Source: Bremia lactucae (lineage: Eukaryota; Oomycota; Peronosporomycetes; Peronosporales; Peronosporaceae). Taken from it: 64,000 nt of DNA. Below, piece by piece: positions 22,640-32,900 of this stretch; the stretch's first letter is position 1; every line of letters starts with the position of its first letter. The notes under the pieces are model-generated. The model was not told the DNA's origin. It saw only the letters and a program-made list of their open reading frames with translations, and did not search any database. Where the stretch lies: NCBI RefSeq assembly GCF_004359215.1, contig NC_090612.1, positions 85,565 to 149,564 on the forward strand, given 5' to 3'. The position numbers were made by a program, and so were the translations under genes.

Positions 22640-24500
22640 ATTTCACCACTTTGATAATACAATAAAACGCACGCGGGGTCCTCGGTCATCTTGATGTTGT
22701 TGTCGTAGCTCAGGTGCATTAGGCTCCTGTGGGAATGCATAAGCTTCCCTTTCTGAAGATCCTGACCGAATTTCGTCTAATGCTGCGCTAGTACTGACAT
22801 CAGCACGTCTCCTCCCATTGACGCTCGTCAGCAGCTTTGCGCTTGCACAGCCAGAATGTTGTTGCATGTGTCCACGTCAAACACAGCAGGCGCATTGTTC
22901 AGTGCGGCAACCACACGATATTGGCCTCGGTACGATAATCCACCCTTTAGCCTCTAGTAATCCAGACGAGATGATATTCCTTTCCACGTTCTCCGCAAAA
23001 TCCACATCCGTCAGTCGCGCCTTGGTTCTTTCCCCCCATCACTTTTGTCATTATCACTACACCCCCTCGACTCGTTATGCGCAGGCGTCGTCCATCTGCA
23101 GCTAAGCACTCGATGACGTAATAATTAGGCTCTTCCAGCATTGACACATTGTTCACCAGATGTCGGCTTGGCCCACAGGACCCCGTATTTTTCATTAACG
23201 GTTGAGCTGCCGATCGCCAGCGTGTAATCGACCTCAACCGTCACTTTTAGCTCAGTGCTGCTCTCTGGACACGCTGCTTCAGGTACCCTGGCTTTCCACA
23301 CTTGTAACACTTCCGAACAAGCTGGCGATCCTTACGACCATCTGGTCGAAGCCTTTGTTCGTCTCGGTGCTCGTTGTGACCACATCCCTACCGATGTGCT
23401 TCCCGCGCAGCTCTGTCTCTGTTACTGTGCGAAGCGTGCAAGCTCTTCCGCCTATCGCAGATAGTCGATAAGCATGAGATTCGGACTTTCCAGTATTGAC
23501 ACCCTCATACTGGTATCTGCATAATGCACAATGTTGAGTTGAACCAGATTATCAGCGCCTCCACACGCTTCACTCACAGCCACCAAGTACAAGTAGATCA
23601 GTCCAACTTCGCTTCTGGCTCTTAGGTGCAGTAAATATCTTCATAGTCGGGGCTGGAGTGTTCTTTGTCGCGAACGTGTGGAGCAAACGCTGCATCGCGT
23701 GCTCGAGTGTCGGTTGCTCGTCTTATCATCCTTCGACCTGACGGTTGTATAACCGCTCCGCCATACCGGCCAATTGGTGTCCGAGGACGTCCACCTTGAC
23801 GCGTTTATTTCAATACAAACTACTTGCTCGTACCGCGAACATGATCTGTCTCAAGAACCTCTTGCCCTACGACTTCCGAGTCCGTAGTATAACTCCTTAC
23901 CATCAAACGGTCGGTTTCCTAGTTTTCTCTCCCTCGTGTTAGGGATTCGTCCAAGATATGGGCCAGGATCTCTCATCTGCTGCGGTGCCTGGCAATATGC
24001 CGGCTGCGGCACGTAGTGCTGTGGCAGACGCTGATGTGGCGCCTGACCCATCTCCACATTCGCCGCTGTCTCAGCGTATCCCTGCTGTTAAAACCCAAAG
24101 TAAGTTCCTGGCGATATTGCTGGCAAGGGAGCACGCGGTGGCGTCATATCGAAGGCACGGCGATGCGTCGCCTGTCCTTGACCAAGTGGAGATTAAAAAC
24201 GCTTGTATCGTCCTTACTCCTCTCCGTCTCATCCTGTGACGCCTCGAGCCGCTCCATGCGCTCGGCAAATCCTGTCATCAGCTCGAGAAGCTACACCTCC
24301 TGCGTTGACCTGGCATTGTCATCAGCTTTGACATCTTCATCTTCGCCTTTAAGACTACTGGCTTTTCGCGACCAATTTGTGCTTTAGACTGCGCGCCATG
24401 TTCACCCGGGGCAGCGGCATTACCCGTTCGGCTCAGTACCTGTTTGTTCGTGTAAGCTCAAGAGGATGCCGTGAAAAATGTAGACTCCTGACAAGTTGCA
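22640..24500 (-). pseudogene. Ty1/copia-like gag-protease remnant
   Basis: Minus-strand reading shows, in order, a Gag piece with FDGKELYYGLGS (~23880-23910), a degenerate CCHC knuckle (CysTyrLysCysGlyLysProGlyTyr, ~23290-23315, with His changed to Tyr and the last Cys lost), and a copia-type protease region with SRHLVNN...LAADGRRLRITSRGG (~23040-23165). The catalytic DSG just before SRHLV is no longer readable. Integrase and RT are absent. Multiple frameshifts show a dead copy. Confidence 0.65.
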
Positions 24501-24825
24501 CTCTTTGTCAACCAACCAAACCAACATGCCCAAAACTCACCACCAATGTTCCTATCCTTCGATAGTGGTCGGCTGACTGGAACATTTCCTCCAATACCAT
24601 CATGTCTATATCTCCCGCGCCATTTAAGTCTATTTTGTCATTACATGTGCCGTCCTCATCCACACCATCACCACACAATAGCATGCTTCCTCCCCCAGAG
24701 GGTAAGTATTCTAGCCAGGAGCAGCTTAAGGATGCGTACAGTCATTTGCAAGTTTTATAGGTTACGCTGCTTCGATAAAATAGTTCAAGGAAAAGGGGTG
24801 TGATTACAAGAATTTGTAAAAACGG
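24501..24825. other. Unassigned spacer next to LTR
   Basis: 325 bp between the copia remnant and the C2 LTR; probably the 5' part of the copia copy, but nothing diagnostic is seen. Confidence 0.3.
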
Positions 24826-25358
24826 TGTCGGCGGGCACGTCTTAATGCGGCCACGCTTTACTTACGCACACACCCTAGCACAGCGAGGAAGCGGTTAGAC
24901 CGTCTTCTCTTACGTGCAGTGAGGTAGTTGTGGTGGGCGCGTTAGTGATCTCACCCTACGCACTAAGAACTTTCTTCATGTGTCGTCACGGGAGCTGTAA
25001 TCCGGCTCCTCGTGCGCACTTACCAAGTAGGAAGTAGTTTTCAGACTGATTCATATTTAATCGAATTAAATATAAGTACCTATTTTTTACCAATTAAAAT
25101 GTCATCTCTATCGATAACACTAATATGTATTGCGAGCGTTTCTTTCTAGATACGTCGAATAATGGATGACGCTAGGCGTCATCCCTTCTTATGTGAATGC
25201 ACCCATGTGCATCAAATACACAAGGGTTGGTCACAAATGTGAACCACATACGAGTGCTGGGTCTAATTACTTCAATTTAGTTATTGACCATCCTCTTAAG
25301 TACACCAAGTGTACCTAACGGGGACTGTGTAACATTAGAGCAACTTTAGCCCGTTACA
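24826..25358 (-). repeat. 3' LTR, family C (element C2)
   Basis: Begins TGTCGGCGGGCACG and ends CCCGTTACA. On the minus strand it is preceded by a purine tract (opposite CCATCCCCCCTTAAAG, 25359-25374). It closely parallels 14319-14833. Confidence 0.8.
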
Positions 25359-25663
25359 CCATCCCCCCTTAAAGAACGAATTTACATTTTAAAATTCGTC
25401 AAAGATGAAGGAGGAACTGCGAGCTGCTGTACGCGCCGCTAGTTCACTCAATCACTCTAGTGACCTGTGTTTCCATACACGGATGCTTCCTAAAAGGGGC
25501 AATGTTGGTAGGTCGTCTGCGAAGACGCCAACTCAACCTCACACTAAGCACACGCGCCGCGTTAACTCGCCGGCCGCGTCCAATGCATTAGTCGAAACGC
25601 CAACAGCTACTGCTGCTGTCGCGTTAATGGGGCTAAAGGATCCGTTCCAGTTTAACAGTGGGG

Positions 25664-25742
25664 AGCTGATCCGTCTGCTGGACGGTGCAGGCTTAATGCG
25701 CTGACACTGTTCGCAAGAGCGAATATAGTTGGCCACCCATCT
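25664..25742 (-). other. Inverted integrase filler inside the antisense ORF
   Basis: The reverse complement reads RWVANYIRSCEQCQRIKPAPSS, the zinc-binding part of the family C integrase at 17442-17510. It replaces about 12 bp present in C4 (15145-15165). Confidence 0.8.
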
Positions 25743-25887
25743 ATGCTCATTGTCGACTAAAATGAGTCGACACGGTTGCCGACACCTCATACGAGTCATG
25801 CAGACAACGAACTCATGAGGAAGGATGATGGCGCATTATTGCCCATCCAAAATTCTCTCATGGCTCACAACATGGAGACAGCAACAT

Positions 25888-26368
25888 TAACGATGCTGTC
25901 TCATCGTCTGCGGTGGATAGCGCAGCAACTATAAATGAGAGCGCTGCCCACAGAGCCGCTGGCGCTTCTCCGTTGGGTATGAGCACAACGTCTAATGCTC
26001 AGACCATGATCTATAATGGTTCCGACGAAGAGGATTTGGAGCCTAAAGCTCCGCCGACGACACGTGAACGTGCTCAGTCGGTGTCACAAGCCAGTCGTTT
26101 AGAACGTAGCTATGTGACGGGTGGCATATCTCTAATGCCCCCTCCATCTAAATGGCCTCGATCAAACGGGCCAAGAGCGTCGCTCCTAGAGCGCGCTCTT
26201 GTAGACGCACATAATTATTATTGCGTCTTTCAATCATGGAGGGCTCAGGGAAAATCGCTTGGGCGTATTTTCCCGATCCCGGTCGTGTTGCGTCAAATGA
26301 AACGCCCGACCAATACGAGGCGGAATTTCTGGGCCGCATTCAACCACATTCCGATGTGATTAAACAGC
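25888..26368 (+). repeat. Direct repeat, left copy, abutting the gap
   Basis: The ~480 bp starting GATGCTGTCTCATCGTC are repeated at 26898-27375 with few differences. The two copies flank a 530-N gap. Confidence 0.85.
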
Positions 26369-26898
26369 NNNNNNNNNNNNNNNNNNNNNNNNNNNNNNNN
26401 NNNNNNNNNNNNNNNNNNNNNNNNNNNNNNNNNNNNNNNNNNNNNNNNNNNNNNNNNNNNNNNNNNNNNNNNNNNNNNNNNNNNNNNNNNNNNNNNNNNN
26501 NNNNNNNNNNNNNNNNNNNNNNNNNNNNNNNNNNNNNNNNNNNNNNNNNNNNNNNNNNNNNNNNNNNNNNNNNNNNNNNNNNNNNNNNNNNNNNNNNNNN
26601 NNNNNNNNNNNNNNNNNNNNNNNNNNNNNNNNNNNNNNNNNNNNNNNNNNNNNNNNNNNNNNNNNNNNNNNNNNNNNNNNNNNNNNNNNNNNNNNNNNNN
26701 NNNNNNNNNNNNNNNNNNNNNNNNNNNNNNNNNNNNNNNNNNNNNNNNNNNNNNNNNNNNNNNNNNNNNNNNNNNNNNNNNNNNNNNNNNNNNNNNNNNN
26801 NNNNNNNNNNNNNNNNNNNNNNNNNNNNNNNNNNNNNNNNNNNNNNNNNNNNNNNNNNNNNNNNNNNNNNNNNNNNNNNNNNNNNNNNNNNNNNNNNN
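26369..26898. other. Assembly gap (530 N)
   Basis: Run of N between two nearly identical direct repeats. Confidence 0.99.
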
Positions 26899-27375
26899 AT
26901 GCTGTCTCATCGTCTGCGGTGGATAGCGCAGCAACTATAAATGAGAGCGCTGCCCACAGAGCCGCTGGCGCTTCTCCGTTGGGTATGAGCACAACGTCTA
27001 ATGCTCAGACCATGATCTATAATGGTTCCGACGAAGAGGATTTGGAGCCTAAAGCTCCGCCGACGACACGTGAACGTGCTCAGTCGGTGTCACAAGCCAG
27101 TCGTTTAGAACGCGGCTATGTGACGGGTGGCATTCCAAAGATGCCCCCTCCATCTAAATGGCCTCGTTTAGACGGGCCAAGAGCGTCGCTCCTAGAGCGC
27201 GCTCTTGTAGACGCACATAATTATTATGGCGTCTTCAAATCATGGAGGGCTCAGGGAAAATCGCTTGGGCGTATTTTCCCGATCCCGGTCGTGTTGCGTT
27301 TAAATGAAACGCCCGACCAATACGAGGCGGAATTTCTGGGCCGCATTCAACCACATTCCGATGTGATTAAACAGC
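26899..27375 (+). repeat. Direct repeat, right copy
   Basis: Second copy of 25888-26368. It differs at scattered positions such as GGCATTCCAAAG against GGCATATCTCTA, so it is not an exact duplicate. Confidence 0.85.
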
Positions 27376-27764
27376 GGTCGCAGCGAATTAATCTCGCCCA
27401 ATTGCGTGTGAAAGAAATCATGGGTGGTACTGTACCCCCTGTTTCTTCTCACTACGCTGCTTCTGCTAGTCCATTTGAGACTAGCAAAGTGGCCTCAGCT
27501 GGTGCTCCTTTTCATAGGCAGCAACCAAGCCGGGCACATCAATACGTAGGGTATCGATTGGTTCCCAAGAGTCAAAACTCTTCAGGTAACCTTTTCATTG
27601 GACGAGGATCTAATACCTTTGCCTCTCGGAGCGGTGGGCAAGCAACCTTTCAACAAGGAAGCGCCCGCATCCATCAGTGCAGGCGGCGTCCGATAGGAGT
27701 GGCGATCTCGCCCACCTACTCGCGGCTGCGTTACCTTCGTCCGTTCAGTCACAGGCATTAAATC

Positions 27765-28200
27765 TGATGAATGACTTCAACAAAACATCTTTTCGCAGGA
27801 TTGGCGTTTACGTCGGTATGATTGCCGTGTTCAGCTTGTTGTAAGCATGAACCACGCGCCATTCACCTGTGGCTTTACGCACACAAAAGGTTGAGCTGCA
27901 GTGATGTGATTTAATCTAGCGAACATGACCCGTCTTTACTCGCTTGTCGAACAACTCATCGATTTAATTGTCTTGTTCTTTCGGCAACAGCCATTGCCTG
28001 GTCACACAATACTTGGTGCCAGGTTCGAAATCGATCTCGTACCCGATGCCCCTATCTGCTGGTAGGCGGGTTGGCACTTCTTCTGGGAACACATCGCGAT
28101 GTTTCTCCAGAACCTCGAAGAACTAACTGTCTCTCAAGGCATCCCAGCTTTGAGCAGCGAGCCGTTTCTTTTCGTCCGTTTCAAGGACGCTCTCGTCCAT
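27765..28200 (-). pseudogene. Gypsy family C RT, N-terminal part (C2)
   Basis: On the minus strand: PTRLPADRGIGYEIDFEPGT, then TRQW.LPKEQ, HHCSSTFCVRKATGEWRVVHAYNKLNTA (27830-27900), then a PT.TPI.RKD end. The RT stops there at a deletion junction with the antisense ORF, so the catalytic box, RNase H and integrase are absent. Stops interrupt the frame. Confidence 0.75.
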
Positions 28201-28800
28201 TGTGGAGGACGAGCAACAGTCCTACAAATTCTCTTCTGAAACTTGTGTGACTATTTCGTGGATCTTTCCTTCCTTTAATTCGGCAAGAACCAGATCCAAC
28301 TACATATCCGGGAGATTTTCTATCTCTGGCAGATTTAAGACATGTCGGAGCACCTCAACTGAAGATGCCTCCGCAATTTCGTCTTTGACGGCATCGAACA
28401 CCTCGTTCGAAGGCCCGTCCTCTTTAATAGGATCTGATCCAAAGGTCACTCGTTTAGACGTGCCTTTGTTAGTCCTAATCTGTCTGTCGTTCTTCGAGTC
28501 ACTACGAACTTTGACCTTTGACTGGAAAGCGGGTGCCGTTGCTCTCCTGGCTAACGCACCCCTTCCAACCACACCAGGCTCCAGGCACTGTGCCGGTTCA
28601 TAAGATGTTTGAGTTCCTCTCAGTTCGCCGTCTACTGTCACAGACTCTCGGTTCTGTGCAGGACATTCGGACGCATGACTACTTGTCATCGTCCTTTTCA
28701 CAACCCCAGACTCCACGAGCTGGGTAGGAATTGGTGACGTTTGACATCCGGTCAACGCGCCCCCAACTGTGTTCAACACGACATCAGTTGCATAAGCCTC
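28201..28800 (-). pseudogene. Protease-RT spacer (C2)
   Basis: A 159-codon minus-strand frame (28779-28300) is hydrophilic, with KNDRQIRTNKGTSKRVTFGSD and an acidic helix ending LPEIENLPDM. It follows the protease end and leads into the RT entry. No domain is recognised. Confidence 0.5.
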
Positions 28801-29233
28801 TCACAGGAGCACATCCTTTCCGGTGTCCTGCGTAGAGTTCGCAACTGTGCGTGTACGCCAGTCAATCCATGGTTGGTGTTTTGCCAACCATGGCATGCCT
28901 AGCATGAGGTCATACGGACTCTCCATACATAGCACTGTGACTTTACTTGTAAAGAGAAGTCACAAAAGCTGAAAGCGAGTTCTACCTGAACTCCCTCAGA
29001 CTTAACGAGCGCGCCGTTCTCTAAACGATCGGCCGCACTTCTCGCTTGCCATCCTGGCAAAGCGACTCAAACATCGCCGGTCTTTTTCTTCGAGCCGCGA
29101 GTTTTACAAAATTTTGTGATGCCCCCAAATCCACGAGAAGGGTCACCACCTGGTGATAGCTTCGTACTCGAACGCTATAGACCAGCAGGGTTGAGGTCTG
29201 AAATTTCGAGACCTCAGGGACTATGCTACCCAT
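28801..29233 (-). pseudogene. Gypsy aspartic protease (C2)
   Basis: The minus-strand active-site loop reads LeuLeuValAspLeuGlyAlaSerGlnAsnPhe around 29095-29140, so the usual Ser of DSG is Leu here. The second-half motif LMLGMPWLAKHQPWIDW is readable at 28868-28910. Stops lie between. It is the protease of the minus-strand element C2. Confidence 0.7.
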
Positions 29234-30269
29234 TTGTTCGACAACTCTGAGCTTAGAGGTAGCTTCAGAGTCCGCGTCAGTAGGGCATCCCGCCCCTACT
29301 GCGCTTTTGCATTTTCCGACCCCTCAGCGGTCGATGCAGAGCTCATGCGTCTCGCACGGTGGTTCTTGTCATTGCCCTTCGGTAAGGGAGTCTTCTTGCT
29401 GGGCAGCTTTGCCCCAGCAGGGACCCTGGCATAGCAGCGAGCCATCATATGGCCGCGCTTGCCGCATTTATTGGATTGGACTTCATGGTATTGGACTTCA
29501 TGAATCTGGTATCTGACCTCTCGACCAACGGCTTATACCAAGCTGTCCCCGACGCACTGTTGTAGGATTGCTCGTCAACTAAAGCAATTTGGATTGCCTC
29601 TTCCAACATCGACGGAACCTTTCTGAAAAAGGCCTGTCGCAACGGGTTATGCCGTAGTCCGTTCATAACCGTGGGCACCTTAATGTGCTCCGGAATCTGA
29701 CCTTCGGTAATGGACGCCGACAGCGAGCGCATCTCTCGCACAAATTCTTGCAGAGATGGCTTCGCCTGTCGCGCCTCAAAGAAGCGCGCCAGAAGCAACA
29801 CTTCGTTGTTCGGCGGCTGGTACATGGCGCGAATCTTTTCCTTAAAGATCGCCCATGAAGGGAACTCCTTTCTGTCCGCCATAAGCGCCGAATAAGCCCA
29901 CTCTGAGGCCTTACCGCGCAGATGCGACATGGCGTACGACACCATCCGGCTGTCGTCCTCGATGAGCTGGGCGACACCGCATTGCCCCACGGCTAAAAGC
30001 CAGTGGACAATCGTGTGCACCGCAGTTCCATCGAACTTGGGCGGGTCCATCCGAATGGGCCTCGGCTGATGCGGCCGGGCAGAGAGCATCTCAACAGTCC
30101 TGTTGAGAGCCTCGCTCCGAGCCTGCTCATGCCTCAGCTCATCCTGAGTCTGAGTGACGGACTCCGCCGCAGCATGGCTCTGTGCCTCGGACGCGGCCCT
30201 CCGCTGTCCGAACACAAATGCCTTTAACTGCTCCAACTGAGCAACATTTTGCTGAAGAGGACTGCCCAA
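29234..30269 (-). pseudogene. gag: Gypsy family C gag (C2)
   Basis: A 274-codon frame (30269-29445) reads from a Gln/Glu-rich coiled N-terminus (QDELRHEQARSEAL) to the capsid-type block PPKFDG..., HLRGKASEWAYSAL, FPSWAIFKEKIRAMYQPP and LQEFVREMRSLSASI. A CCHC knuckle, KCGKRGHMMARC, is found one frame over at 29425-29450 with its first Cys changed to Ser. A small duplication of ATTGGACTTCATG at ~29475 causes the frame break. An almost identical 765-bp stretch is present in C3. Confidence 0.8.
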
Positions 30270-30419
30270 GAGCCTGGCCAGGGCTTGGTCATCAAATCTT
30301 TGCCACCTTCTGATGATGATTGGAGAGGTGTAAAATATGATCCCAAACGAAATTAAGGCTCATCCTCACTGACACGCTCAAAGATACGAATTGTGGGAAG
30401 GACTACTAGTACTACCAAG

Positions 30420-30984
30420 TGTTAGCGAACACTTCTATAGCAGCCTCGCTCGTCTTAAGCACACACCTTCAAACACAGAGAGGAAGCGGTTTGACCGTCT
30501 TCTCTCTCACGTGCAATAAGGTTGTTAGTGGGCGTCTAAGCGACCTCACCCAACGAACTAGGTACCTTGGTACAAATGTCGTTACGGAAGAGGTTACGCG
30601 GCTTCACGTGCGCACTTAACCGATATAAAAATAAAATCTTGTAAATGTACTAAATCGACTCATTTGTATTTGATCAAATTAAATATAAAACTTCCTAACC
30701 AATCAGTGGATGCCATCTCTGTAAATGTGCACCGGATCGTGGATGACGCTAGCCGTCATCCCTTTCAATGTGAATGCACCTTTGTGCATCATATACACAA
30801 GGGTGGATCACTATGTGCAACACGCCCAAGCGGCAGATCTAAGTACTTCACATGAAGTAATTTGCACCACACCCAAGTGGCAGGTCTTAGTACTTCACAT
30901 GAAGTAATTGACCATCCCGTTAAGTACACAAAGTGTACCTAATGGATGTGTGTAATGTAGGGCAACTTTAGCCCGGCACTGTAC
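30420..30984 (-). repeat. 5' LTR, family C (C2), diverged
   Basis: Begins TGTTAGCGAACACTTC and keeps the family C landmarks (GAGGAAGCGGTTTGACCGTC, GATGACGCTAGCCGTCATCC, GTAATTGACCATCCC, GGCAACTTTAGCCCG). Its far end reads GGCACTGTACA instead of the expected CCCGTTACA. A ~47-bp tandem duplication (30814-30908, ...TACTTCACATGAAGTAATT) is unique to this copy. It differs clearly from the C2 3' LTR, so the insertion is old or the element is chimeric. Confidence 0.7.
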
Positions 30985-31189
30985 AAGCAGACCAGTTTCG
31001 GGCGGTCTGAGAAACTGCGTGACCTAAATCTTCTATGACACATTCCAAAGAGAGAAAACCAACGATGTGTTTTTTTCACGAGGGCAAATATATAAGCGTT
31101 TAGTTGAAGTGCCAGGGGGTCAGTCCCCAAAGTTAGGCGCAGAGATTAGCCGATCAAAGCGGAGTATAAAAAGGACGGGCATAAGGGCA

Positions 31190-32900
31190 ATGGAGACGAG
31201 ATCGGAGAAGAATAACGCGATACTTAACAGGGAGCAGAGGACGGCCACGGACGAGATGGTAGACGTATTAGAGTCGGAAGTACCATCCTCCAAACCCCCG
31301 CTCATGGAAGAGGGTAAAGACGGGGAAAAGAAGCCCACCGGTGAAAACAATGAACGACGAACGCTAGTCGGGTGGAGGTGGAGCCAGAACACGGAACGAG
31401 TACACCGGAGGCAGTAGATCTGACGTCTGAGCAACGACAAACGTCTGAGAGCCCCCCAATGGGAGGAGCAACAGGTCAACTGAGAGTGCAGAAACCTTTA
31501 CGCGCAACAGCGGAACAGATGTTCACAGCAATGGTAAAAGACATGGTACAAGTGCCAGGCATCGGCCAGGTGGAAGCATGGCGCACAACGCTAAGAGAAC
31601 TATTTGCAGGGGCCTATGAAGCGGTACCCATGCAACGGGAGGTCCTATCAGCCGAGAGATAACGATTCTCCAAACTCAATGGGGTGGAAGTAGCTAGTCT
31701 GTTAAGCCTCTTCAAGCAAGTGTTCGTCAAGAAAGCAAGAACCTTTTCAGAATGGGTAAAGCTTGCGACAACGATCACCAAGGAACTACTGATCACAAAA
31801 TAATCTTTCAAGGAGATCGTTCGCAAGCTATCGAGTCAGTACAAATGAGCGCACACCCAGTCCTGAATCAGTGGACCAAGGTGGTAAAGAAGGGTGTCGG
31901 AGCTCCACCGGTGCCATTTATTGGAGCTATCAAGCCGATGTCCGAGGACTACATGTTTAATCCAGCCAAGTTCACTAGCGAGGAGATCGTTCGTCGTAAG
32001 GATTTATTTGCAACGTCCAAGTCATTAATCAGTCGTTAATAAGAGCGTAACGGGACGGATGATGAATGTGCAGTGTTAGCAGGCATTGTGGAAGGCAATG
32101 TAGCATGCAGGCATCTTTCGGACTTCGTACGACAAGCGCTTAAAGCGCAACCGCTTGCGTTTTACGGTGCCATCCAGGTTCAAGTCGAAGGCGAACTAAT
32201 TTTGCAATTGGACGGAAGCCGGAGTATCAAGATCAGCAGACAGGGCTCACGGTGGCAATCCTAGAATTGGTGCATGCTACGCAATGCTGGGGCAGACCAA
32301 GACGATAAGCTATGACCAGGTTACTAAGTCCACCCATATCTACTTCTTCACCCGTGATCACCCGTGATATACCGCAACGGCATCAAAGTGTCCAAGTCAT
32401 GTACAGAGAACGCATCTACAGGCTTCAAATGCGCTCCAAATCGAGAAGGAAACGATCCGGCGAAGGTAACACCAAGGAAACGGAAGCGGCTATGCTAGAC
32501 GTACGGAGTACACAGTGCAGTTACACAACCTCACGCGGCTCACGGACATTGGACGAATCACAGCGTATCTTAAAGATAAGATATCGGTGGAGTATGATAT
32601 GGAAGATCTGGATACCAAAACCCCGCATTCACGCACATCAATAGCGTGGCAGATTACCTTTAAGCTAGCGAGATGCACAACTTTTTTCGGATAGGATAGT
32701 CAGAATAATATGGTTTGGAACGACTGTCGTGGCCAACAACCCAATGTAGGGTATCGGATTAAATGTTGCCATTGTTGGAACCTGGGTCACACGATGGCAC
32801 GATGTAGCTTTAGCGACAGTCTGCTCCGGGGTCCGGGGCTATCGTAGCTACTGAAAATAAAATCCAAGAGCTGGAAGACATGGCTAGGCCGTTTTCAAGT
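31190..32900 (+). pseudogene. LINE ORF1 (gag-like) with CCHC knuckle
   Basis: Starting at ATG 31190, the reading shifts between frames through SEPPMGGATG-like and ATAEQMFTAMVKDMVQVPG (31506-31560), VEAWRTTLRELFAGAYEAVP (31571-31630), and later VVKKGVGAPPVPFIGAIKPM (31878-31940). A perfect C-x2-C-x4-H-x4-C zinc knuckle (Cys-Cys-His-Cys-Trp...His...Cys) is at 32761-32805. It would bind element RNA. The region up to ~35550 has weak open frames (33884-34318 among them) that I cannot assign. Confidence 0.6.

Larger units (their letters stand above)
25483..27764 (+). pseudogene. Family C antisense ORF (element C2)
   Basis: It starts at ATG 25483 and lies opposite to the direction of C2. The first segment (to ~25663) matches 14967-15150. 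It is then interrupted by a ~78-bp inverted integrase fragment. The main block follows twice because of a duplication around an N gap (25913-26359 and 26919-27761). The 280-codon frame from 26919 shows a Glu/Asp-rich start (NGSDEEDLEPKAPP), then ERALVDAHNYYGVFKSW, FPIPVVLRLNETPDQYEAEF and a helix ending LAQLRVKEIMGG, then a Gln/Ser-rich tail. No named domain is recognised. It is truncated at 27764 by the deletion that removed integrase and RNase H. Confidence 0.6.

Noticed and set aside
22643..24803. Many overlapping plus-strand frames of 60-123 codons in the copia region
   Set aside because: They are complements of the minus-strand gag/protease remnant, which explains the region better.
26221..26992. 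Long frames of 210-239 codons consisting mostly of X across the gap
   Set aside because: They are products of translating N; no sequence supports them.
28202..28727. Plus-strand frames of 133 and 69 codons opposite the C2 protease-RT spacer
   Set aside because: Unlike the 3'-terminal antisense frames, they have no counterpart in other families and no coiled coil; treated as shadows.
29223..30227. Plus-strand frames opposite C2 gag, repeated identically opposite C3 gag
   Set aside because: Their identity only reflects nucleotide identity of the duplicated gag; they have no independent support.
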